Of a DNA stretch of 12,867 nt, positions 1-5,631 are shown one piece after another. The notes under the pieces were generated by a model that made no database searches, was not told the origin of the DNA, and worked only from the letters and a program-made list of their open reading frames with translations. The translations under genes and the position numbers were made by a program. The DNA is taken from contig DJXC01000186.1 of the NCBI GenBank assembly GCA_002449575.1, positions 1 to 12,867 of the forward strand, written 5' to 3'. Source of the stretch: Ruminococcus sp. UBA7014 (GTDB lineage: Bacteria > Bacillota > Clostridia > Oscillospirales > Ruminococcaceae). The stretch's first letter is position 1. Every line of letters begins with the position of its first letter.

Positions 1-171
1 GACGGCAGCGGAAAACTTGATATTCTGGATGTTATCATCGTGAACAAGGCGATTCTCGGAAAAGAAGACATTTCTCCCGACAGAATTTCTGATATTGACT
101 TCAACGGCAACAATAAACCAGATGCGGAAGATGCACTTATCATGATGAAAAAAATTGTCGGTCTGTTATAA
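1..171 (+). CDS. C-terminal fragment of a dockerin-bearing (cellulosomal) protein, 5' end outside window
   Basis: This is the last 56 codons of a gene that begins before the window; the frame is open from base 1 and stops with TAA at 169-171. It shows two EF-hand-like calcium-binding repeats typical of a type I dockerin. The first is cut at its start and reads DGSGKLDILD, followed by a helix with VNKAILGKE. The second is DIDFNGNNKPDAEDA, with a following helix ending KKIVGLL. Dockerins bind cohesin modules on scaffoldins and place enzymes or other proteins in cellulosome complexes outside the cell. The catalytic or binding modules of this protein lie upstream and cannot be seen, so its substrate is unknown. 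The second repeat has Asn at several loop positions where Asp is common, which is tolerated in this family. The gene converges on the SDR gene and shares a terminator with it. Confidence 0.88.
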   Translation, partial: DGSGKLDILDVIIVNKAILGKEDISPDRISDIDFNGNNKPDAEDALIMMKKIVGLL

Positions 172-174
172 AGC

Positions 175-200
175 AAAAAGCCCTGATTTCAGGGCTTTTT
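175..200. terminator. Bidirectional intrinsic terminator between convergent genes
   Basis: An 11-bp perfect stem (AAAAAGCCCTG / CAGGGCTTTTT) closes a 4-base ATTT loop. It has a T run on its 3' side on the plus strand and, because of the A run on the left arm, an equal T run on the minus strand. It begins 3 bp after the dockerin stop codon and ends 1 bp before the last codon of the SDR gene, so one hairpin can end both transcripts. Confidence 0.9.
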
Positions 201-201
201 C

Positions 202-915
202 TTATATGACAAATCCGCCACTGACTCCCAGAATCTGTCCGGTGATGAAAGATGCCTTTTCACTGCAAAGAAAAGCAGCAGCCTCAGCAATATCTTCCGG
301 TGTTCCAAGCCTGCCGAGCGGGGTTTCTTCTGCAAGGCTTTGCAGTGTTCCGGAATCATAACAGTCAAGCATTTTTGTTTTTATCACACCCGGAGCAATA
401 CAGTTTACACGGATATGACTATAGCCCACTTCCTGTGCAAGTGCTTTTGTAAAGCCAATCAGGGCGGCTTTTGTGGCGGAATAATCGACTTCACAGGATG
501 CGCCAACCTGTCCCCACATGGAGCTGATATTCAGAATACAGCCGGATTTCCGGTGAATCATATCCGGCAGCAGCAGCCGGGTGCATTCAATCGCCCCCAG
601 TACATTGACGGAAAATAATTTCCGCCTTGTTTCCGGAGTAATATCCGTCAGCAGTCCGGATACACTGATTCCGGCATTGTTGACAAGTACATCAATATGT
701 CCGGCATATTGCAGAGCCTGCTGTATCATAGCTTCTGTTTCAGAAACTTCTGCTAAATCTGCCTGCACAGCAATTCCGTGAAGCATTTCGGCAAGCTGTC
801 GTGTTTCTTCGCTGTGATGATAATGCAAAACAGGAAAATAGCCCTGTTCTGCAAATTTTTTCGCAATGGCAGAGCCGATGCCGCCGCCTGCGCCTGTAAT
901 CAGTACAGTTTTCAT
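202..915 (-). CDS. SDR-family oxidoreductase (FabG-like), NAD(P)-dependent
   Basis: This 237-residue protein is a classical short-chain dehydrogenase/reductase and has the usual length for the family. The Rossmann cofactor motif TGAGGGIG is at residues 7-14, NNAG at 79-82, and the catalytic tetrad is Asn104, Ser132, Tyr145 and Lys149 (YSATK). The C-terminal GQILGVSGGF is typical of FabG-like members. Such enzymes reduce a keto group or oxidise an alcohol in the cytoplasm. It resembles 3-oxoacyl-ACP reductase, but no other fatty-acid gene is nearby, so the substrate is unknown and calling it fabG would go too far. The start codon overlaps the stop of the CPBP gene by 4 bp (ATGA), with purine-rich GGAGG and AGGA stretches just upstream inside that gene. 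This indicates the last gene of a translationally coupled three-gene operon. Confidence 0.88.
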   Translation of the reverse strand: MKTVLITGAGGGIGSAIAKKFAEQGYFPVLHYHHSEETRQLAEMLHGIAVQADLAEVSETEAMIQQALQYAGHIDVLVNNAGISVSGLLTDITPETRRKLFSVNVLGAIECTRLLLPDMIHRKSGCILNISSMWGQVGASCEVDYSATKAALIGFTKALAQEVGYSHIRVNCIAPGVIKTKMLDCYDSGTLQSLAEETPLGRLGTPEDIAEAAAFLCSEKASFITGQILGVSGGFVI

Positions 916-1892
916 GCTTCCTGCTCGCCTCCGGAACGCTTATCCAGAAACGGCAGCGGAACAAATAATAAAATACAGATACCTGCTGTCATAACGATAG
1001 TTGTCGGCAGTCCGGCTTCGAGTCCGAAATCACCGCCGTTAATCCAGTCTGCACCTGTCAGCGACATCCGGAATACACTTTCACCGGAATCAATGCCGCT
1101 GACCGGAAGTCCGTAAAAGTTACCCTGTGCAAAATTCCAGATACTGTGAATTGCACACGCCCCCCACAGCGAATTTGTCCGGAGTGTATATAGTGAAATC
1201 ATCACTGCATACAGAATCAGATTCACCAGTGCAAACAGCGAAAACCCAGCGTTTGCACCATGCATGATTCCGAAACACAACGCATTTATGCCAACAGCAA
1301 GCCAGACAGGATGATGTCGCATAATCGCTGTCATCATATAGCCACGGCACATCACTTCTTCGCTCATTCCCTGAATGCCGTACCCCAGAAGCACTACTAA
1401 CAATATGGGGGTGACTTTCTGCGAGTTACTTTCAAATTGCAGACCACCGAATACATAGGCAAGCCCGACCACACAGGAAAACATTGCAAAGCCGATACCC
1501 AGTCCGGCAAGATACTGTAACCCTGCTTTTTCTTTGAAAAATCCCATTGTCCGGAATTTCCTGCCTTCAATCACACGGCAGAAAAACAAAACAACGATTG
1601 TTCCCAGTCCTGTTGAAAGCAGCATAATATAAGTCAGTTCCGGGTCTAGCAGTAAAGAATTTAATTTTTCAGTCATTACCTCACTGTCAAGCGCACCGCT
1701 GGAAGCCTGTTCTCTTGCCCATGCCATCAGCCGGGGCAGAACACCGATTATCATGCCGATACTTTCGGCAATTTCCAGAATAAAGAACACGCCAATAAAT
1801 ATCAGAATCTGTAAAAATATATTTTTAGGTGTCCGGAAAGTTTCTGCCTCCCTGACAGTTTGTATTAGCGGATAGTCCTGATAAAGTTTCAT
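912..1892 (-). CDS. CPBP (Abi) family intramembrane metalloprotease
   Basis: This 326-residue multi-pass membrane protein carries the CPBP/Abi glutamic-protease motifs: EEVMCR at residues 178-183 (the EExxxR motif), FGIMH at 207-211, and HSIWN at 249-253. Hydrophobic helices are seen near 27-50, 88-105, 127-150, 161-175, 195-215, 220-235 and 295-312. Relatives include the eukaryotic CAAX-prenyl protease Rce1 and bacterial proteins tied to bacteriocin self-immunity or to cleavage of membrane-bound regulators; the target here is unknown. An in-frame ATG 10 codons further upstream (1922) would overlap the preceding gene. The ATG at 1892 is preferred because a GGAGG lies 7 bases before it; a neighbouring ATG at 1895 leaves only 4 bases. 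It sits between the RING-like protein gene (17-bp gap) and the SDR gene (4-bp overlap). Confidence 0.86.
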   Translation of the reverse strand: MKLYQDYPLIQTVREAETFRTPKNIFLQILIFIGVFFILEIAESIGMIIGVLPRLMAWAREQASSGALDSEVMTEKLNSLLLDPELTYIMLLSTGLGTIVVLFFCRVIEGRKFRTMGFFKEKAGLQYLAGLGIGFAMFSCVVGLAYVFGGLQFESNSQKVTPILLVVLLGYGIQGMSEEVMCRGYMMTAIMRHHPVWLAVGINALCFGIMHGANAGFSLFALVNLILYAVMISLYTLRTNSLWGACAIHSIWNFAQGNFYGLPVSGIDSGESVFRMSLTGADWINGGDFGLEAGLPTTIVMTAGICILLFVPLPFLDKRSGGEQEA

Positions 1893-1899
1893 CATTTTT

Positions 1900-1904
1900 C
1901 CTCC
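1900..1904 (-). promoter_or_regulatory. Ribosome binding site that decides the CPBP start
   Basis: GGAGG on the minus strand lies in the 17-bp gap after the RING-like gene. Its spacing is 7 bases to the ATG at 1892 and 4 bases to the adjacent ATG at 1895. The longer reading frame from 1922 would place this site inside the coding region, which argues against that start. Confidence 0.75.
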
Positions 1905-1908
1905 GGAT

Positions 1909-2904
1909 TTATATAAATACAATTTTCACTACCAGAAAAACAAGCAGCATCAAACCACAATACAGTCCAAAACAGCCGAGTACATTCCAGAAGCTTGTAC
2001 CGCCTTCAGCAGAAAGCAATGCTTTCTTCAAATTTGGATTTGGTGCAATCTGTCTGATTTTTCTGACAGACTTCAGAACAAACCGGAAATATAAGTAATT
2101 TCCAAACAGACAAAGCCCTATCCGGAACGTCATTCCTGCAAAAAACAAAGGTGTCTGTAAATCTTCCATTAATTGCTGATGTGCCATAAGAAATTCTGTA
2201 ATATTTTCTATCACCTGCATGTCTTCGCCAGCTGTACGAAGCATTTCCAGATAGCTTGCATCTTTTAAAAGCATCAGTACATTCAGAAATTCATTTGGCA
2301 GAGAACAAATCATCCAGATAATGCCGCTGAGAATTGCCATTGCCCACATTTTCCGGTTAGCAAAATAGAAATAAGGAAACAGAATACACGGCAGATTAAA
2401 CGACAATTTCCGGTCAGTTTCTTTAAAACGGCGGAACAGCGGAATATAGTACAGTGTATTTTTCTGCACAAATCTTGCAACATCGCCTAAGCGTTCCCCT
2501 TCCATATCATAATCCGGTGACATGCCGCAGCAGGGGTCAGAAGCCTGAAAATAATGCTGTTCGCCGTCAGGAGTTGTAATGGTAAAGTCTTCAGCGTCAT
2601 TTGGAAATTTTGTATCTTCCGGAATTTCCAGCGGCAGATTACAGGAGATACAGGTTCTGGCATCCGGCAGATTAACATAACCGCAATGTGTGCATTCAAT
2701 GCCGCCAAGCTTGCGGCGGTGTTCGTTCTGAACAGACTGCCAGCTTCCGCCGACAGCATGAAGCGGCTGATTGATACATTTTCCGGCAGACTGATAGCAG
2801 CTGCTGTGATATGGTGTGCCACATTCCGGGCAGACGACAATTTCATCTGTATCTTCAAACAGTTTCTGGCAGATAATACACTGACAGCCGGTATATTTTC
2901 CCAT
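1909..2904 (-). CDS. RING-like zinc-finger (Prok-RING type) membrane protein with DUF2628-like region
   Basis: This 331-residue protein joins an N-terminal metal-binding part to a membrane part. Residues 7-43 form a RING/treble-clef-like finger with Cys9, Cys12, Cys25, Cys28, His33, Cys36 and Cys43; the CPECGTPYH stretch matches the prokaryotic RING family pattern. A second four-Cys ribbon follows (Cys71, Cys74, Cys85, Cys88). Residues about 140-195 resemble DUF2628 (YYIPLF..., then LPCILFPYFYFANRKMW), a module usually found as a small membrane anchor. Hydrophobic segments lie near 172-212, 252-277 and 304-331, and the protein ends in the last of these. In eukaryotes RING fingers act in ubiquitin transfer, but bacterial members mostly lack a known role, so the fingers may bind protein or nucleic acid at the inner membrane face. 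It is first in an operon with CPBP and SDR genes, under its own promoter. An AGGAAG ribosome site lies 7 bases before the start. Confidence 0.82.
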   Translation of the reverse strand: MGKYTGCQCIICQKLFEDTDEIVVCPECGTPYHSSCYQSAGKCINQPLHAVGGSWQSVQNEHRRKLGGIECTHCGYVNLPDARTCISCNLPLEIPEDTKFPNDAEDFTITTPDGEQHYFQASDPCCGMSPDYDMEGERLGDVARFVQKNTLYYIPLFRRFKETDRKLSFNLPCILFPYFYFANRKMWAMAILSGIIWMICSLPNEFLNVLMLLKDASYLEMLRTAGEDMQVIENITEFLMAHQQLMEDLQTPLFFAGMTFRIGLCLFGNYLYFRFVLKSVRKIRQIAPNPNLKKALLSAEGGTSFWNVLGCFGLYCGLMLLVFLVVKIVFI

Positions 2905-2928
2905 AAATCATCTTCCTTTCTTATTTTT

Positions 2929-2957
2929 ATTTTAGCATAACTCTGTAAGAATAGCAA
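2929..2957 (-). promoter_or_regulatory. Promoter for the RING/CPBP/SDR operon
   Basis: On the minus strand a -35 TTGCTA (2957-2952) and a -10 TAAAAT (2934-2929) are separated by 17 bp, and the -10 carries the extended TGn element (TGC). The expected start near 2922 leaves a leader of about 18 bases with AGGAAG before the ATG at 2904. No other promoter is seen downstream in the operon. Confidence 0.75.
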
Positions 2958-2970
2958 GCATTTTCACAGA
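2942..2970. repeat. Imperfect inverted repeat over the RING-operon promoter
   Basis: TCTGTAAGAAT and ATTTTCACAGA form an 11-position stem with one mismatch and one wobble around a 7-base loop. It lies directly after the rnr stop and covers the -35 box and much of the spacer of the promoter at 2929-2957. No T run follows on the minus strand, so it is a poor terminator. It could be an operator or chance. Confidence 0.35.
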
Positions 2971-2974
2971 ATTT

Positions 2975-5173
2975 TCAGGATAATACCAAATCAATATGCC
3001 CAGAGCTGACATCTGCTCTGGTGCAGACAACTTCAATTTCGTCACCGAGTTTATATTCTGTACCAGAGAGAATATTTCTGATATACCAGCCTTCTTCTGT
3101 TTCATATTCACCGTTGGGCAGGTCGTGAATATGCAGAAGTCCTTCTGCCATATTATCAAGTGTGACATACATACCAAACTCGACAATGCTGGTAATGACA
3201 CCATGAAAGATTTCACCGATATGAGACTGCATATATTCGGCAGCATAGCAGGCATCTGCTTCACGTTCAAGCTGAACGGCACGGACTTCGGTATCAGAAG
3301 CATGCTGTGCTGCATTTTCTGTAAATTTCTGATATCGTTTGCAAAGCCAGTCTTTATCCGCACCATCCAGAAAATCACTAAGAATTCTGTGAACCGTCAA
3401 ATCCGGATACCGTCTGATAGGAGAAGTAAAATGTGCATAGTCAGAAAGTGCAAGTCCGAAATGTCCAAGTGGTTTTTCACTATATCTTGCTTTTGCCATT
3501 GCCCGGAGAGTCAGGACATTCACAACGGGAAAATAAGTTTCTTCTCTGACATCATCCAGAATTTTCTGCATATCTGCGGGGCTGACTTCTTCGGGGTTGA
3601 TTTTCAGCTCCTGCTGTTTGAGTTTCAGCAGGAGTTCTTTTAATGCAGCAATCCGTTCAGGAGCTGGATTTTCATGCACTCTGTAGACAAGCGGAAACTG
3701 TTTTTCTCTGGCAATTCTGGCAGCGGCTTCATTAGCACAGAGCATACAAGCTTCAATGATACGTTCACTTCTGCCACGGCTGACCGGAGCAAGTCCGACA
3801 CATTGTCCCTGTTCGTCCAGAAGCAATACCGATTCTGTGCTTTCGAGTTCGGGTGCGCCTCTTAATTTTCTGACATGTTCCAGTTTCTCGGTCAGTTCAT
3901 CAAGCAGAAACAGCGTTTCTGTCACATCTGCATATTTCTCCTGAATTTCGGGACTTGCAGTATGATTCAGAATCTGGTTGCATTCATCATAAACACCCTT
4001 GACACGGGAACAGATGACAGAATGATAAAAATCATATTTCAGTAAATCACCCTGCGGAGAAATTTCCATCACTGCCGATAATGTCAGCCGGTTTTCACCG
4101 GGATTCAGGGAACAGATGCCGTTTGAAAGCTGTTTCGGCAGCATGGGAATGACCTGGTCAGCATAATAGATACTAGTACCCCGCCGGAAGGCTTCACTGT
4201 CAAGCGGACTGTTTGGTCTGACATAATGGGAAACATCTGCAATATGCACACCAAGGAGATAATTTCCGGAGTCCGGCAGTTTCCGGACAGAAACGGCATC
4301 GTCCATATCTTTGGTTTTTGCGCCGTCAATGGTAAAAATAATATCATCCCGGAAATCTTTTCTGCCCTGCATATCAAATTCTGTCACCCCTACAGCCGAA
4401 ACTTTAAAAGCTTCTTTCTGTACAGATTCAGTAAATTCTGTCGGAATCTCCAGTTCAGCAATACGGGCTTTCATACAGTTTTCTGCACTGTCCGCACTGC
4501 CGAAATTCAGGATAATTCTGACAATATGCTCCATATGCCGTGTACCTCTGTGAATAATTTCAGCAATGACTTTATCTCCGATTTTATAAGGACAGCTTTC
4601 ATGATAATCAATATGCAGCGGTGTTCCGGCGAGACTGCAAAGGAAACATAATCCGTATTCTGTTGCAACAATTACACCGGAAAGCCTTGCCTGTGGTGTT
4701 TCTTCCAGAACAGAGATAATTTCGGCTTCGGGAGAGCCTGTCCGGGAAGGAATACTTCTTGCAAGCACTTTATCCCCTGTCATACTGCCAAGCAAAAATT
4801 TTCCGGGTACAAAATATTCTGTCCCTGCTTCGTCACGGATAAAGCCGAAATTTCCGGAAAGGCGGACTGTCTCTGCATGAAAGGTTTTTTCCTGACTGCA
4901 AAGTTTGTAATTCTGCCGTGATTCGAGCATGAATCCTTCTTTCAGAAGCTGACTGACAGCCGCCTGAAATGCCGCCGGATTTCGTTTGCTGTGACATTTC
5001 TGAGCCAATTCTTTCTGGTTCATCTGTTTCCGGGCGGTCATTTGCAGAAATGTTTTTATTTTCCGGCAGTATTGTGCCTGTTCTTCAGGCTTGACAGGTT
5101 TCCTTGCTTTTGCCGGAGTACGGATTTCGGAATTTTTTTTTCTTTTCTCATGTTTTGCGTTATGTCTTGCCAT
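2975..5173 (-). CDS. rnr: Ribonuclease R (3'-5' exoribonuclease)
   Basis: This 732-residue RNase R (RNB family) degrades structured RNA from the 3' end, including mRNA decay products and rRNA in quality control. Order: a Lys/Arg-rich start (1-30), an HTH-like part (about 38-95), cold-shock OB domains (about 100-225), the RNB catalytic domain (about 276-600) and a C-terminal S1 domain (about 654-732). The magnesium-binding aspartates are Asp283, Asp289, Asp291 and Asp292 in IDGAKTKDMDD, and the conserved HFTSPIRRYPD is at 581-591. The protein ends right after S1, without the long basic tail of the E. coli enzyme; the basic stretch is at the N-terminus instead. secG lies upstream, as in many Bacillota secG-rnr clusters, but smpB does not follow. 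An AAAGG sits about 10 bases before the ATG. A hairpin terminator lies between secG and rnr, and no convincing separate promoter was seen, so rnr may depend on read-through. Confidence 0.95.
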   Translation of the reverse strand: MARHNAKHEKRKKNSEIRTPAKARKPVKPEEQAQYCRKIKTFLQMTARKQMNQKELAQKCHSKRNPAAFQAAVSQLLKEGFMLESRQNYKLCSQEKTFHAETVRLSGNFGFIRDEAGTEYFVPGKFLLGSMTGDKVLARSIPSRTGSPEAEIISVLEETPQARLSGVIVATEYGLCFLCSLAGTPLHIDYHESCPYKIGDKVIAEIIHRGTRHMEHIVRIILNFGSADSAENCMKARIAELEIPTEFTESVQKEAFKVSAVGVTEFDMQGRKDFRDDIIFTIDGAKTKDMDDAVSVRKLPDSGNYLLGVHIADVSHYVRPNSPLDSEAFRRGTSIYYADQVIPMLPKQLSNGICSLNPGENRLTLSAVMEISPQGDLLKYDFYHSVICSRVKGVYDECNQILNHTASPEIQEKYADVTETLFLLDELTEKLEHVRKLRGAPELESTESVLLLDEQGQCVGLAPVSRGRSERIIEACMLCANEAAARIAREKQFPLVYRVHENPAPERIAALKELLLKLKQQELKINPEEVSPADMQKILDDVREETYFPVVNVLTLRAMAKARYSEKPLGHFGLALSDYAHFTSPIRRYPDLTVHRILSDFLDGADKDWLCKRYQKFTENAAQHASDTEVRAVQLEREADACYAAEYMQSHIGEIFHGVITSIVEFGMYVTLDNMAEGLLHIHDLPNGEYETEEGWYIRNILSGTEYKLGDEIEVVCTRADVSSGHIDLVLS

Positions 5174-5203
5174 AGATACACTGCCTTTCTTATAAGATGA
5201 TTG

Positions 5204-5240
5204 AAAAAACAGCCTCAGGCACTTGCTGACCTGAGGACTG
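5204..5240 (-). terminator. Rho-independent terminator after secG
   Basis: On the minus strand CAG, one bulged T, then CCTCAGG pairs with CCTGAGG-CTG, giving a 10-bp stem with a 10-base loop, directly followed by TTTTTT. It lies 30 bp after the secG stop and 31 bp before the rnr start. If partly leaky it would set the ratio of secG to rnr transcripts. Confidence 0.82.
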
Positions 5241-5269
5241 CCGGAAACATCAGTTTATCAAATTCTGGA

Positions 5270-5548
5270 TTATTCGCCGCTGGCGGTAAGAGTCATAATC
5301 AGCGGAACAACGATATTCATCACAATCAGAATAATAAATGTAAGAATACCAAGAATTTTTGTCAGCTTTTGTAAAGCAGCATCTCTGGTATTGCCTTCAT
5401 TCTGTGCATAGAAAGAATCATTTGCACCGCCGCCAAGTGCGGAAGTCATATTCTGGTCAGTTTTTTCGTCCTGCATCAGACACAGAACAACAATCAGAAG
5501 GCACAGCAGCAAAACCACTGCACCACAAATAATTTCATAAATAGCCAT
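5270..5548 (-). CDS. secG: Protein translocase subunit SecG
   Basis: This 92-residue inner-membrane protein is a stimulating subunit of the SecYEG channel. Two hydrophobic helices (residues about 3-26 and 64-87) flank a polar loop containing the family pattern with QDEKTDQ and LGGGANDSF, the latter matching the usual SecG GGG...F loop. Length and topology are normal for the family, with a short tail ending TASGE. The gene has its own near-ideal promoter and an AGGAG ribosome site 8 bases before the ATG, and is followed by a terminator-like hairpin before rnr. The genes just upstream encode four Sec-dependent surface proteins, which may be meaningful or accidental. Confidence 0.95.
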   Translation of the reverse strand: MAIYEIICGAVVLLLCLLIVVLCLMQDEKTDQNMTSALGGGANDSFYAQNEGNTRDAALQKLTKILGILTFIILIVMNIVVPLIMTLTASGE

Positions 5549-5602
5549 TTCTCTTACTCCTTTTTGATTTTGCTGTTATCAGAAAATAATATACATAATT
5601 AT

Positions 5603-5631
5603 ATTATAGCATGATTCCAAGAACATGTCAA
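5603..5631 (-). promoter_or_regulatory. Perfect-consensus promoter for secG
   Basis: On the minus strand a consensus -35 TTGACA (5631-5626) and a consensus -10 TATAAT (5608-5603) are 17 bp apart, with an extended TGC before the -10. The TGA inside the -35 box (5630-5628) is the stop codon of LRR-D. The expected start near 5596 gives a leader of about 48 bases ending in an AGGAG ribosome site (5561-5557). Confidence 0.92.
5610..5627. repeat. Imperfect palindrome in the secG promoter spacer
   Basis: CATG-A-TTC and GAA-CATG are mirror arms around a CAA centre, with one unpaired base. The element begins 1 bp from the -10 box and overlaps the -35 box by 2 bp. Its place would suit an operator, but it is short and may be chance. 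Confidence 0.35.

Noticed and set aside
202..915. Naming the SDR gene fabG
   Set aside because: Motifs fit many SDR enzymes, and no acyl carrier protein or fatty-acid synthesis gene is near, so the substrate cannot be assigned.
1893..1922. Longer start for the CPBP protease at 1922
   Set aside because: It would overlap the RING-like gene by 14 bp and place the GGAGG inside the coding region; the ATG at 1892 has proper spacing.
2975..3010. Truncation of RNase R because the basic C-terminal tail is missing
   Set aside because: All domains through S1 are present and the frame ends cleanly; the tail is variable in this family and the N-terminus is basic here.
2996..3643. Open frame of 215 codons on the plus strand
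   Set aside because: It lies wholly antisense to the rnr catalytic region, has a biased Phe/Cys-rich composition and no ribosome site; it is a shadow of rnr.
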